Positions 51,644 through 61,100 are shown, counted from the first letter of the stretch. The stretch: DNA of 64,000 nt from Paenibacillus sp. Soil522 (GCF_001428245.1 NZ_LMRV01000088.1:710-64709); one strand, 5' to 3'. Numbers and translations: made by a program. The notes: generated by a model not told the origin, from the sequence alone.

Positions 51644-52555
51644 CTATGACGAAACGATACCATAGGCTCGCAGCCTGCGCAACGCCTCAAGCGTCAGCAC
51701 GCCTTTCCATTCCTGCTGGGCCTGCGGCCAAACGTCCTCGTACTGTCCCCAGCTCCAAGGCGGCGACCAAGCTCCATCCGCCTGCTGCTTCGTCAGCAAA
51801 TGTCCCAAATAGAGCTTCGCGCTTTCGCTGAGCTGACTATAATAGATCGAGCTTGGAGATTCCGCCACCTGTATCGGAGTGAGGCAATAGCCGTTCCATT
51901 CCCCTGGACTCGTCGTCACGCAATTTTCCACCATTTCATCCAGCGCCGGTCTAACCTTGCTCAGTACCGCTCGCGGCACGAGCTCCGCAAAGCGCAAGCA
52001 GCAAAGCAGCTCATGAAAATCTTTCCGCAATGAGGTTTCATTAATATAAGTAATCGCGTGCTGCGTCAGCTCATCCAGCAGGCCCGCGGGTACAAGCTCC
52101 GAGTATCGATAAAAGCAGCCAACGATCTCTATTGCCGGATTTCCCCAGCCGTTATGACCCGCATTATAATTCCACCAGGGAGCGCGCGGCGCCGTGTCGA
52201 CCTCAGGAGGCACAATGTCCCAGCCGGCCTTCTGTGAAGTGTTGTATGCAGCTATTAGATATTGTATGGCCCCTTGGACAAGCAGAGATTCGGGACCGGC
52301 TTTGAGGTATAACAGATTTTGAAGAGCAACCGTCGTTGCAAGCGCAGAGGATGCGGCAGCCCGTAAATCCGGCTCTAACGCATTGCCAAATCCGCCATCC
52401 GCATTCCGATAAGCTGAAAGCTCCCTGATTACATCCTCAGCCGGGCCTCCTTCGAATTCAAAGGCATACATCGTTTTTTCAAGCGGCCTTGCCGACTCCT
52501 TCAAAAATCGAACCGCTTGCTCCAACTGCTCCTTCTTCATAACCGGAATTCCCAT
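51644..52555 (-). CDS. Prenyltransferase/squalene-cyclase-like alpha-toroid protein
   Basis: A 303-residue protein with repeated helix pairs and QW-like repeats: YRNADGGFGNALEPD (residues 48-62), NYNAGHNGWGNPAIE and KQQADGAWSPPWSWGQYEDVWP. This is the alpha/alpha toroid of prenyltransferase and squalene-hopene cyclase repeats, but no DxDD or other catalytic motif is present, so no enzyme activity is claimed. The ribosome site is GAGGA before the ATG. It stands alone between topB and a divergent phosphoesterase gene. Confidence 0.7.
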   Translation of the reverse strand: MGIPVMKKEQLEQAVRFLKESARPLEKTMYAFEFEGGPAEDVIRELSAYRNADGGFGNALEPDLRAAASSALATTVALQNLLYLKAGPESLLVQGAIQYLIAAYNTSQKAGWDIVPPEVDTAPRAPWWNYNAGHNGWGNPAIEIVGCFYRYSELVPAGLLDELTQHAITYINETSLRKDFHELLCCLRFAELVPRAVLSKVRPALDEMVENCVTTSPGEWNGYCLTPIQVAESPSSIYYSQLSESAKLYLGHLLTKQQADGAWSPPWSWGQYEDVWPQAQQEWKGVLTLEALRRLRAYGIVSS

Positions 52556-52760
52556 TACAATTTCCTCCTCGCATAATCGGAAATTACTGCTGGCTGCCTG
52601 ACTCTTCTGTATCCATTTCCCATATTTTCTATCCTATATAAATCTATCACCTTTAGCAATCCATTCCTGCTAGTGTTGCGTTTTTTGCTGCTAGAATCCC
52701 GGTGTGATATAGTAAGTTTCAGCTTATAGAAAGCAGATGATGAGCCAAGGAGCGTTGATA

Positions 52761-53909
52761 ATGAAGCTGCGTTTTATTGCTATTATTTTTTGTATCCTAC
52801 TCGTATACAGCAGTATTTCCTTCTATATCGGTTGGAATGGCTGGCTGTTCTTATCTACTCTATTGACATGGGAAAATGCGGGCTGGTATACGATCTTCTC
52901 CAGCATCATAGCTTATGCGTATTTCATCGGCCGGCTCGCCTACCGCAACCCGCTTAAACCGGCAGCTGAGGCGCTGAAGCTGATCGGCTCCTACTGGTTT
53001 GCCGTACTGGAATACGCCGTGATCATTTTGCCGCCTGCCAATGTCGCTTCACTCATCTTAAAAGCGGCGGGCGCAGATAAGCCGGTTTATATCATTGCCG
53101 TAGGATGCATCACCATTCTTCTAATGGCCATACTCCTCATCCGCGGCAGCTGGAATGCATGGAGCCCGATTATACGAACCTATCACGTTCAAGTACCGAA
53201 GCCGGCTGGAAAAATGAAAAAGCTGCGAATTGCAATGGCATCCGACCTTCATTTGGGCACAATTGTCGGCAACAGGCATTTGAAACGCTTGGTGAACAAG
53301 GTGGAGCAAATCAAGCCGGATCTTATTTTGCTTCCCGGCGACATTTTGGACGATGACATTGAGCCTTTTCTTCGCAAAAATATGTCCAAGGTGCTTGGTA
53401 AGCTGAAAGCACCATTAGGCGTATTCGCCGTAACCGGCAATCATGAATACATCGGCAGAAAGGTGCCGGAATTTATTGCCGCAATGGATGCGATCGGCAT
53501 TCGCGTCCTCATGGACGAGGCTGCGCTAGTGGAGGACAGCTTCTACGTCATCGGCCGCAAGGACAAAGCGTCCGCGGGCTTCGGCGCAGATAGCAGGCTC
53601 TCCATCCACGAGCTGGTCGCACCGCTCGACCAGTCACGACCGCTCATTATGCTCGACCATCAGCCGTCCGATATCACGAAAGCAGCCGAGAACGGCATTG
53701 ACATTTCCGTATCCGGCCACACCCATCGCGGTCAAATGATGCCAAATCATCTCATTACAAGAAGATTGTTCGAGCTCGACTGGGGCTATTTAAAAAAAGG
53801 CGGGCTGCATGCTATCGTCTCATCCGGCTTCGGCACCTGGGGCCCCCCCGTGCGGATCGGCAGCCGCTCTGAGGTAATTCATATCGAGATCGAGTTCGTT
53901 CACGCATGA
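52761..53909 (+). CDS. Membrane-anchored metallophosphoesterase
   Basis: A 382-residue protein. Four N-terminal hydrophobic segments (residues 1-140) are followed by a calcineurin-like phosphoesterase domain with all metal motifs: ASDLHLG (DxH), LPGDILDD (GDxxD), TGNHEYIG (GNHE), LDHQP (His) and SGHTHRGQ (GHxH). YkoQ/YpbG-like proteins of Bacillus share this layout. The ATG at 52761 has AAGGAGCG 6 bases upstream and is preferred over 52737. The substrate is unknown; the active site orientation cannot be set from sequence. Confidence 0.88.
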   Translation: MKLRFIAIIFCILLVYSSISFYIGWNGWLFLSTLLTWENAGWYTIFSSIIAYAYFIGRLAYRNPLKPAAEALKLIGSYWFAVLEYAVIILPPANVASLILKAAGADKPVYIIAVGCITILLMAILLIRGSWNAWSPIIRTYHVQVPKPAGKMKKLRIAMASDLHLGTIVGNRHLKRLVNKVEQIKPDLILLPGDILDDDIEPFLRKNMSKVLGKLKAPLGVFAVTGNHEYIGRKVPEFIAAMDAIGIRVLMDEAALVEDSFYVIGRKDKASAGFGADSRLSIHELVAPLDQSRPLIMLDHQPSDITKAAENGIDISVSGHTHRGQMMPNHLITRRLFELDWGYLKKGGLHAIVSSGFGTWGPPVRIGSRSEVIHIEIEFVHA

Positions 53910-53925
53910 AGGTTGTACGAACGTG

Positions 53926-54252
53926 TTAAATATATGAATCTACGCCCGACTGCAGCAGACCGATCAGATCTTCGTTCATATATTCAAATTCATCCGGTAT
54001 ATGAAGGCAAATGAGCTTTTTGCCAATAAGGGCATCGCTATATTTATGATGAAGCCTTCGAACATGCTTTTTTTCCATAGCAAAAATAATGTCAGCCCAG
54101 CCAATATGCCCTTCCGTTACCTTAATGCGGGCATTTTCTTCCGTCCCCGCCGACCTTACCTCATGGCCGCCTACGCCTTGGAAAATCGTTTCGGCCGTTA
54201 AGCTGCGCCACTTGTTTCGGCTGCAAATAAATAATAGATTAATTAGCTTCAC
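53926..54252 (-). CDS. Low-molecular-weight protein-tyrosine-phosphatase-like protein
   Basis: A 108-residue protein with the phosphate-binding loop CSRNKWRS (Cx5R-S) at residues 10-17 and a compact Rossmann-like fold. It is shorter than classical LMW-PTPs (about 150 residues), like a family of short bacterial relatives. The start is a GTG at 54252 with AAGGAG only 1 base away, an unusually tight spacing. It follows the AraC gene by 5 bases, so the two are one operon. Confidence 0.78.
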   Translation of the reverse strand: MKLINLLFICSRNKWRSLTAETIFQGVGGHEVRSAGTEENARIKVTEGHIGWADIIFAMEKKHVRRLHHKYSDALIGKKLICLHIPDEFEYMNEDLIGLLQSGVDSYI

Positions 54253-54257
54253 TCTCC

Positions 54258-55493
54258 TTAATAGGAACGAAACTGCTTCGGCGTTACGCCGGTCAGTTTT
54301 TTGAATATTTTTGTGAAATGGCTCTGATCATAAAAGTTAAGCCGCGCGCAAATCTCGGACAGTGAGAGCTCGGAGGCGGTCAGCAGCTTCTTCGCTTCCT
54401 CAACCTTTTCGCGCATGATATAGCTGTGGATCGGAATTCCAACCTCTTTCTTGAACAGCTGCGATAAATAATTTGCATTTAACCTTACCTTTTCCGCAAG
54501 CGTTGCCACCGTTAACTCCTCGTAAATATGGTTATAAATATATTTCTGACACTCGGCGACCACTCGTGAATACTTTTCGGACCGGCTTTGCTTGACTCGC
54601 TCGGCAAAAGCGATCATCGCCTCGGTCCGGTGCTTTACGACGCTTTGAATGTCCGTTAGCTCCTCCATGTGCTGAATGTACAAATCACTCATCGTATAGG
54701 CGATCTCCGAATGGAGCCCGCCTTCCATCGCCGCGCGCGTCGCAAGCGTTATTCCGGCTATCGCAATATTTTTTTGGCTTCGTAAATAACTGCTTTTGGA
54801 CAAAATACCGAGGTTTTTGGGATCAAAGTTCGCCAACTCCCGCAGCTTCTCCGTCCTTCCCTCCTTAATGCTTTGAAAAAGCTGCTTTTCCAGTTCAACG
54901 TCATGATGGAGCGCTGTCGTTTCCCGTTGATCGGATAAATTTTTGTCTATATGCCGCTCAAACCGCACATGCTCATCTTCTGAAAAAAGTGCTCTGTGAT
55001 GGAGAACATCCAGCGTATTCAGCTCTTTGCCGTAAATGAGGTAATACAATAGTACGCTTGCATGCAGCAGCTTAAACCCGCTAATGATCGGCAATGAACA
55101 ATAATAATCACGCGCTGCTTCCTTCAGGTTGGCCGGCACGTTGTAATCATTCAAAAATCCCGTAATCGCATCAACGGAAATATCCGAATACGCAGACGGC
55201 CCAAAAATGACATAGCCTACCCGCATCTTCTCCCGCTCTATACGGACAATGACATAGTTCTCCAGCTCGTTCAGGCTCTGAATAAGCGGATAATTGAGCT
55301 CGGCAGCCTCTATATTCAGCTGCACTAACGATTCCCGAAGGGTTGAATGGAGCGGATTAGCTGCGTGTGCTTCGCCGCCTGACCCTGATAGCAGCTCCAA
55401 CTGAGCATTTACAAATTGAGCATTGACTTGAAAATTGTTGTACATCAACCTGCATATCGCGGTAATTTGCTCATCCGATGCAGCATGTTCCAT
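54258..55493 (-). CDS. AraC family transcriptional regulator
   Basis: A 411-residue regulator. The C-terminal two-helix-turn-helix domain is complete (LTVATLAEKVRLNANYLSQ, FKKEVGIPIHSYIMREKVEE, LSLSEICARLNFYDQSHFTK and FKKLTGVTPKQFRSY). The N-terminal 300 residues are a sensor region I cannot name. The ATG at 55493 has GGGAGGAG 7 bases upstream. It is divergent from the GH3 beta-glucosidase gene and is a likely regulator of it, by position. Confidence 0.87.
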   Translation of the reverse strand: MEHAASDEQITAICRLMYNNFQVNAQFVNAQLELLSGSGGEAHAANPLHSTLRESLVQLNIEAAELNYPLIQSLNELENYVIVRIEREKMRVGYVIFGPSAYSDISVDAITGFLNDYNVPANLKEAARDYYCSLPIISGFKLLHASVLLYYLIYGKELNTLDVLHHRALFSEDEHVRFERHIDKNLSDQRETTALHHDVELEKQLFQSIKEGRTEKLRELANFDPKNLGILSKSSYLRSQKNIAIAGITLATRAAMEGGLHSEIAYTMSDLYIQHMEELTDIQSVVKHRTEAMIAFAERVKQSRSEKYSRVVAECQKYIYNHIYEELTVATLAEKVRLNANYLSQLFKKEVGIPIHSYIMREKVEEAKKLLTASELSLSEICARLNFYDQSHFTKIFKKLTGVTPKQFRSY

Positions 55494-55656
55494 TACTACT
55501 CTCCTCCCATCCACAGCATTTTATGGCCCTCGATATCCAATAAAGAATTTATACTATTTATCTATGTATTTTACCATAACTCCTCTTTTTTATCGTTTAA
55601 AATAAGCTTACACCAGCAATGAAAGCGTTATTAATAGGTTGAAGGGAGCTTGTACG

Positions 55657-57933
55657 ATGACTAGAAATATCAAGCAAATCGTATCACAACTGACACTTGA
55701 GGAAAAAGCCGGGCTATGCTCAGGCCTTAACTTCTGGCATACGAAGGGCGTAGAGAGGCTCGGCATCCCATCCGTTATGGTAACGGACGGACCGCATGGT
55801 CTCCGTAAGCAAAGCGGAAGCAGCGATCATCTCGGACTGCTCGACAGCGTTCCGGCAACATGTTTTCCTTCTGCGGCGGGACTTGCGTGCTCGTGGGACG
55901 TTCAGCTTGTGAGTGAGGTCGGTGTGGCGCTCGGCGAAGAATGCCAGGCGGAGGACGTAGCCGTTCTGCTCGGACCTGGAGCTAACATTAAACGGTCGCC
56001 GCTATGCGGAAGAAATTTCGAATATTTTTCTGAGGACCCTTATTTATCCTCGGAAATGGCCGCTGCCCATATCAACGGCGTTCAAAGCCAAGGCATCGGT
56101 ACCTCGCTAAAGCATTTCGCTGTCAATAACCAGGAGCATCGCCGCATGACAACCGATGCGGTCGTAGATGAGCGTACGCTGCGGGAAATTTATTTGGCCA
56201 GCTTCGAAGGGGCGGTTATCAAAGGCCAGCCGTGGACGGTCATGTCCTCCTACAATCAAGTAAACGGCGCATTCGCCTCCGAGAACAGCCGTCTTCTTAC
56301 CGAAATATTGAAGGAAGAGTGGGGTCATGAAGGTTTTGTCGTATCTGACTGGGGCGCAGTCAATGAGCGTGTCGCCGGCTTAGCGGCAGGCCTTGAGCTG
56401 GAGATGCCGTCCAGCAACGGTTCGGGAGACCGAAAAATCGTAGAAGCCGTCCAGAATGGCAAATTGTCAGAAGAAACGCTGAGCAATGCGGTGGAACGGA
56501 TTTTGACGGTTGTATTTAAAGCAGTGGACAACAAGAAAGAGAATGCGGTATACGATGCGGACGCCCATCATCAGCTGGCAACGAAGGTAGCGGCTGAGAG
56601 CATGGTGCTGCTCAAAAACGAGCAAGCTATCCTGCCGCTTCCGAAGAGCGGCTCGATCGCCGTAATCGGCGCGTTCGCTAATGCGCCCAGGTACCAAGGC
56701 GGCGGCAGCTCCCATATTAAGCCGACGAAGCTCGATAACACGCTAGCGGAAATTACGCGCACAGCCGGAGCCGCGGCGCAAGTATCCTATGCGCAAGGCT
56801 ATCGTCTCGACAACGATGACCAAGATGAGCAGCTGCTTCAAGAAGCGAAGGATAAAGCCGGCACTGCTGACGTAGTCGTATTGTTCATCGGCTTGCCCGA
56901 TCGCTATGAGTCGGAAGGTTATGATCGCCAGCATCTGAACATTCCGGGCAACCAGCTTGCGCTTATTGAAGCGGTAGCGGAAGTGCAGAGCAATCTCGTC
57001 GTTGTACTGAGTAACGGGTCTCCAATCGTGATGCCATGGCTTGGCAAAGCCAAAGCGGTGCTTGAAGGCTACTTGGGCGGTCAAGCTGTCGGCGGCGCTA
57101 TCGCAGCTTTGTTATTCGGAGATGCAAATCCGTCAGGCAAACTGGCTGAGACGTTTCCGGTTAAGCTCAGCGATAATCCTTCATTCTTGAACTTCCCGGG
57201 CGAAGGCGACAAAGTCGAATATAAGGAAGGCGTGTTTGTCGGCTACCGCTATTACGATACGAAGGAAATCGAGCCGCTCTTTCCATTCGGCTACGGACTC
57301 AGCTATACGACCTTCGCTTATCGTAATCTGAAGGTCTGCCAAACGGAGCTTACGGATCAAGATACCGTTACTGTCAGCGTAGATGTACGGAATACAGGCA
57401 CTGTAGCGGGCAAAGAAATCATACAGCTATACGTAAGGGATTCGATCAGCACCGTTAACCGTCCATCCAAGGAGCTGAAGGGCTTCGCCAAGGTTGAGCT
57501 GCAGCCGGGCGAGGAGCAGACGGTAACCTTTGAACTGGGCAAACGTGCCTTCGCATACTATAATGTTGATTTGAAGGATTGGCATGTAGAGACAGGCGAG
57601 TTCGAAATTTTAGTAGGCGCTTCTTCACGTGATATCGTGGACAGCGTATCGGTGAATGTAATTTCTACCGTAAGTATTCGCAAGCCGGTAACATTGAATA
57701 CAACGTTCGGTGATTTGCTGGGCGATCCGGAGCGCGCAATCATCGCTAATGGCATGCTTCAGAAATTTTCTGAGGGCAGCGGCATGATGAGCTCTCTAAT
57801 GGAGGATGCTCCGGAGATGATGACGGCCATGCTGAACTTTATGCCGCTTCGAGCGCTCGCCATGTTCAGCCAAGGCTCCATATCAGAGGAAGCCATCGAG
57901 GGTATCATTGCGCAGATGAATGAAGTGAAATAA
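55657..57933 (+). CDS. Glycoside hydrolase family 3 beta-glucosidase
   Basis: A 758-residue GH3 enzyme without a signal peptide, so probably cytoplasmic. The N-terminal barrel has VTDGPHGLRKQ, GPGANIKRSPLCGRNFEYFS and SLKHFAVNNQEHRR (KHF), with the nucleophile Asp in GFVVSDWGAVN. The second domain carries GGGSSHIKPTK, and the C-terminal fibronectin-like domain follows VGYRYYDTK and FPFGYGLSYTTF. It releases glucose or xylose from short glycosides. AAGGGAGC lies 7 bases before the ATG at 55657. It is divergent from the AraC gene. Confidence 0.93.
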   Translation: MTRNIKQIVSQLTLEEKAGLCSGLNFWHTKGVERLGIPSVMVTDGPHGLRKQSGSSDHLGLLDSVPATCFPSAAGLACSWDVQLVSEVGVALGEECQAEDVAVLLGPGANIKRSPLCGRNFEYFSEDPYLSSEMAAAHINGVQSQGIGTSLKHFAVNNQEHRRMTTDAVVDERTLREIYLASFEGAVIKGQPWTVMSSYNQVNGAFASENSRLLTEILKEEWGHEGFVVSDWGAVNERVAGLAAGLELEMPSSNGSGDRKIVEAVQNGKLSEETLSNAVERILTVVFKAVDNKKENAVYDADAHHQLATKVAAESMVLLKNEQAILPLPKSGSIAVIGAFANAPRYQGGGSSHIKPTKLDNTLAEITRTAGAAAQVSYAQGYRLDNDDQDEQLLQEAKDKAGTADVVVLFIGLPDRYESEGYDRQHLNIPGNQLALIEAVAEVQSNLVVVLSNGSPIVMPWLGKAKAVLEGYLGGQAVGGAIAALLFGDANPSGKLAETFPVKLSDNPSFLNFPGEGDKVEYKEGVFVGYRYYDTKEIEPLFPFGYGLSYTTFAYRNLKVCQTELTDQDTVTVSVDVRNTGTVAGKEIIQLYVRDSISTVNRPSKELKGFAKVELQPGEEQTVTFELGKRAFAYYNVDLKDWHVETGEFEILVGASSRDIVDSVSVNVISTVSIRKPVTLNTTFGDLLGDPERAIIANGMLQKFSEGSGMMSSLMEDAPEMMTAMLNFMPLRALAMFSQGSISEEAIEGIIAQMNEVK

Positions 57934-57957
57934 ATTGTACAGCAAATAAGGCAAATA

Positions 57958-58002
57958 AGCTGCCCGGCAGGTCTATATAGACTTGCTGGGACAGCTTTTT
58001 TT
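57958..58002 (+). terminator. Terminator of the GH3 gene
   Basis: AGCTGCCCGGCA...TGCTGGGACAGCT long stem closed by GTCTATATAGAC, followed by a T run. Confidence 0.8.
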
Positions 58003-58011
58003 ATAACTAGC

Positions 58012-58428
58012 TTAAGTTGGATTGACCGTACTCGGATCCATATAGAAAATTTCCCAAAGATGCCCGTCAATATCCTGAAAGCCCCATCCGTACATAAAAC
58101 CATGGTCAATTGCATCTTTGGAATGTGTACCGCCAGCATCCAATGCCTTATTGACAAACTCATCCACTTGCTCTCTGTTCTCAGCAGATATGGCCAAGAT
58201 CACCTCGGATGTATTTGTTGTATCGGAAATTTCTTTTTGAATGAACGTTTTGAAATAGTCTTCTACCAGCAGCATCGCAAATATATTTTCGCCGATAATC
58301 ATACATGTTGCATTCTCATCCGTAAATTGCGGGTTAAACTCAAATCCTAGCTTTGTAAAAAACGCGACAGATTTATTCAAATCTTTAACCGGTAAATTCA
58401 CAAAAATATTAGCGGACTTAAATCCCAT
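58012..58428 (-). CDS. VOC (glyoxalase/bleomycin resistance) family protein
   Basis: A 138-residue protein with two beta-alpha-beta-beta-beta modules: FVNLPVKDLNKSVAFFTKLG and VDEFVNKALDAGGTHSKDAID, ending in the strand DIDGHLWEIFYMD. Metal-site residues are partly present (His in GHLWEIFY, Glu later). VOC proteins include glyoxalases, dioxygenases and binding proteins, so no reaction can be fixed. It overlaps nothing and is convergent with the GH3 gene. Confidence 0.85.
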   Translation of the reverse strand: MGFKSANIFVNLPVKDLNKSVAFFTKLGFEFNPQFTDENATCMIIGENIFAMLLVEDYFKTFIQKEISDTTNTSEVILAISAENREQVDEFVNKALDAGGTHSKDAIDHGFMYGWGFQDIDGHLWEIFYMDPSTVNPT

Positions 58429-58601
58429 TACCTATCACCTCATCATAAGAATGTCATGCCCACGATTTCCAGCTCTTTAGAGCTTTAATTAATCGATATC
58501 TCTATTCTAGCATTTAAACGATACAAACATTTCTTTTCGATTGCTATATTTAAGTAAATCACATGCTACAGCTTTAAGCCGCAGCACCTCAGTCCTTCCT
58601 C

Positions 58602-58859
58602 TCATTGTTCAAAAAAAGATGGCCGACTGCTTTCATACATTCTCTCCAGCTTGTCGATTTCGCCCGATACTTCATGAAGCCAATCCCAATCGTTTGTCAT
58701 GCTCGCCATCAATCCGAAATTATATTGCTCGGCCAGTCTTTGCGCATATTTGGCGTTCAGCCTCATGCAGGAGTTCATTTCGGAACATTCAAGCTCCGTT
58801 AAACTCCTGTTCTGCTGCAGCAGCCACAGCTCTGCAAGACGCCAGTGTATATTCATCAT
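58602..58859 (-). CDS. Small helical protein of a Paenibacillus-type family
   Basis: About 85 residues, starting MMNIHWRLAELWLLQQNRSL. The pattern HWRLAELW...LTELE...MRLNAKYAQRLAEQYN is one I associate with small uncharacterised Paenibacillus proteins (DUF7667-like). The start is uncertain: an ATG at 58868 and tandem ATGs at 58859/58856 are all possible; GGA lies 9 bases before 58859. No function is known to me. Confidence 0.6.
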   Translation of the reverse strand: MMNIHWRLAELWLLQQNRSLTELECSEMNSCMRLNAKYAQRLAEQYNFGLMASMTNDWDWLHEVSGEIDKLERMYESSRPSFFEQ

Positions 58860-59030
58860 AGCAATCATTCCAATCGGTTAATAAATACATTCCTTTTTAT
58901 TCTCTCCTAATCTCTATAAATATAGTCCCATAAGTAAAAAAACGCAGCTAGGCTTCCACACAATCAAATCAGCGTACATCTGCATAGGTATAGACAGGAG
59001 CATAGTTACTTCACGCCTGGAGGAATGGTT

Positions 59031-59795
59031 ATGAACTCGTTTTTCCATACGCATAGGAATCAGCAAAATCCCTCTTCCCGGGATCATTATTTGCTCGACA
59101 TGAAGCAAGGCGATGTAAACGGAGACGGTATACCCGATCTTGTTTACTTATTCGGACATAAACCTGATGGACCATCCGGAATATTTGCCGATCAAATTAC
59201 GCTTGTGATCCATGATGGATATTCCCAGCAGCATAAAGTCGTTCCTTTGCAATACAATACCGGATACAATGCGGGGTTGTTCTTAGGCGACTTCGATCAA
59301 AATAAAATTGCCGACATCTTAGTGAGCTTCGACTCCGGAGGAAGCGGCGGATACGGTACCTTCTACATTTACTCCTATGCCGGTCATGTGCTTCGCAAAA
59401 TATTCGATTCTGAAATCTATAATCAAAACAACTCTTTCCGTGTCCAATATGAAGATATGTACAAGGCAGCGGTATCAAGCTCCCAGCTTGATGTGCTGTT
59501 TACGATAGACATAAGCAACAAAGGCTATTCCTATTTTTCTGCCTATTACAACGAAGACGGAAAGCTAATGAAGCCCGCACAAGGCGAGGTCCTCGCTCTT
59601 GCGGCAGTAAACCCGATTGTGACAAATGAAAACCGGACATCCTTTGATTTGCTTGCCCTGCAGCGCATCATCGGCACCACAAACGCTGATACATTAGGCT
59701 ATGTCGAAAATCTTCTGACTTGGGACGGAAGCAAGTTTATTTCATCCACGCTTTCGGTTGCCATACCTGGAATGAAGCCCATTTCGCATGTCTAA
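59031..59795 (+). CDS. FG-GAP/VCBS-repeat-like protein
   Basis: A 254-residue protein without a signal peptide. Residues 24-50 (DMKQGDVNGDGIPDLVYLFG) and 88-115 (LGDFDQNKIADILVSFDSGG) are calcium-binding repeats of the FG-GAP/VCBS type with DxDxxGxxD-like loops. The C-terminal half is beta-rich. The ATG at 59031 has GGAGG 7 bases upstream. The collagen-like gene follows 100 bases downstream, so the pair may act together on the spore or cell surface; this is inference. Confidence 0.72.
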   Translation: MNSFFHTHRNQQNPSSRDHYLLDMKQGDVNGDGIPDLVYLFGHKPDGPSGIFADQITLVIHDGYSQQHKVVPLQYNTGYNAGLFLGDFDQNKIADILVSFDSGGSGGYGTFYIYSYAGHVLRKIFDSEIYNQNNSFRVQYEDMYKAAVSSSQLDVLFTIDISNKGYSYFSAYYNEDGKLMKPAQGEVLALAAVNPIVTNENRTSFDLLALQRIIGTTNADTLGYVENLLTWDGSKFISSTLSVAIPGMKPISHV

Positions 59796-59895
59796 CCAAT
59801 TATGGAATTGAAAACTTTTAAAATCGGATGGCCCACTCCTTATTCTGCCCTTCAGCATAAAATGCTTTAGCCCAAATAATAAGGAGTGATATTGC

Positions 59896-60315
59896 ATGGC
59901 ATTTATGCCCCCATTTGGTCCACCGGGACCGTTTGGACCTTTCGGACCACAGGGACCTCAAGGACCACAGGGATCCTTAGGACCGTTTGGACCTTTCGGA
60001 CCTCAAGGACCGCAAGGACCTCAAGGACCTCAAGGACCGCAAGGACCTCAGGGACCGCAGGGAATGGGGCCGACAGCCCCTCCACCACAATTCATACCGC
60101 AGCAGCCCGCTGTTATGCCGTTAGCCGTTGATCCGGGAGCCATTTCCGGCTGTCTCTTTCGCAACACTTATGTTTGGCTCTCAAATGGTCAAAACTTTTG
60201 GTTTTTTCCCGTATTTGTTGGACGCACGTCCATTGCAGGCTTTCGATGGTTTGGAAGATCTTGGGGATATATCGGAATCGATTTGCGACATATCAACTCC
60301 TTCACCTGCTTTTAA
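59896..60315 (+). CDS. Collagen-like repeat protein
   Basis: A 139-residue protein. Residues 5-56 are Gly-X-Y triplets with Pro or Phe in X and mostly Gln in Y (GPFGPFGPQGPQGPQ and similar). The C-terminal 65 residues are a compact Trp/Phe-rich domain (VWLSNGQNFWFFPVFVGRTS). Such proteins form triple-helical filaments on Bacillus spores or bind as transporter-like surface tips. No signal peptide is seen. AAGGAG lies 9 bases before the ATG. The repeat DNA is nearly periodic (9-base units) and prone to length change. Confidence 0.85.
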   Translation: MAFMPPFGPPGPFGPFGPQGPQGPQGSLGPFGPFGPQGPQGPQGPQGPQGPQGPQGMGPTAPPPQFIPQQPAVMPLAVDPGAISGCLFRNTYVWLSNGQNFWFFPVFVGRTSIAGFRWFGRSWGYIGIDLRHINSFTCF

Positions 60316-60327
60316 AACATTTCTTAT

Positions 60328-60375
60328 TAAAAAAAGCGGCTTCCCCCTCATTGCTGAGGCGGAAGCCGCTTTAAT
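60328..60375. terminator. Bidirectional terminator
   Basis: AAAGCGGCTTCC and GGAAGCCGCTTT form a perfect 12-bp stem. The minus strand has the better T run (seven T residues); the plus strand has TTTAATT. Confidence 0.8.
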
Positions 60376-60404
60376 TCGTGCTAGGCGGAAATGCTAATGA
60401 CAAT

Positions 60405-60730
60405 GAAAAAAGGAGCCCTTTAACAGGCTCCTCTTTCGACGGTGTTTGATCGTTTGAGTCTCTTGAAATCTAACACTTCACATTGTTAAGATTACTTGGG
60501 CACCGCTTTTCACTTTCCGGTTTTAAGCGGATCGTTACAGCGTGTGTGTTCAGAGTAGCTCTGCGACACAACCCCTCGCTTTCATAAAAGCTAAGTGATT
60601 AAATAAGTTCCTCCTGTAGCCCTAGCACCAAATGGTCCAATGGAACCACACCTCTCTTCACACCGTCCACACTATCTTGCACATTTTTCGAGGTGCTTAT
60701 ACACCATCCTTAGAAAAATTTTCGGGATGG
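60405..60730 (-). ncRNA. Unexplained gene-free interval ending in a minus-strand terminator
   Basis: No coding gene is supported. On the minus strand the interval ends in a strong terminator (GGAGCC and GGGCTCC, then TTTTTT, 60405-60440). A further stem CCATCC/GGATGG (60707-60733) lies just after the iscA-type gene, and GTGTGTT-rich complementary stretches lie between. It does not match 6S RNA, RNase P, SRP or tmRNA patterns that I know. It may be a long 3' UTR or a small RNA. Confidence 0.3.
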
Positions 60731-60737
60731 TTTACTC

Positions 60738-61100
60738 TTAGCACTCGCCGGCAGCAGCAGGCTTGCCTGCATCCGCAGCCGTACGGAATGACGATCCGCA
60801 CCCGCATGTAGCGCTGGCGTTAGGATTTTCGATGGTGAAGCCTCCGCCCATTGCAGATTCCTTAAAATCGATAACGAGTCCATGCAAATATTTGATGCTG
60901 TCTTCGTCTACGACAACCTTTAGGCCGTTCATATCGAGCTCCTTGTCGCCTTCGTGCTGCTCATCGTCAAAGCCCATGCCGTATGAAAAGCCGCTGCAGC
61001 CGCCTTCCTTGACGCCAATGCGCAGGAATAGTTCAGGGCCGCCCTCTTCCGCGAGCATTTCTTTTATTTTGTCAGATGCTATATCACTAATTGTGATCAT
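60738..61100 (-). CDS. A-type iron-sulfur carrier (IscA/HesB/ErpA family)
   Basis: A 120-residue protein carrying Fe-S clusters to target enzymes. The three conserved Cys are in KEGGCSGFSYG and CGCGSSF. The ATG at 61100 has GGAGGG 7 bases upstream. The Ala/Gly/Pro tail after residue 105 is an extension beyond the usual end of the family. It is divergent from mqnE, a [4Fe-4S] enzyme. Confidence 0.9.
   Translation of the reverse strand: MITISDIASDKIKEMLAEEGGPELFLRIGVKEGGCSGFSYGMGFDDEQHEGDKELDMNGLKVVVDEDSIKYLHGLVIDFKESAMGGGFTIENPNASATCGCGSSFRTAADAGKPAAAGEC

Noticed and set aside
59896..60070. Tandem GGACCTCAAGGACCG-like units as a CRISPR or satellite array.
   Set aside because: They are the coding repeats of Gly-X-Y triplets in the collagen-like gene, with no spacers.
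60405..60730. 6S RNA, SRP RNA, RNase P RNA or tmRNA.
   Set aside because: None of the conserved sequence blocks of these RNAs that I know are present on either strand.
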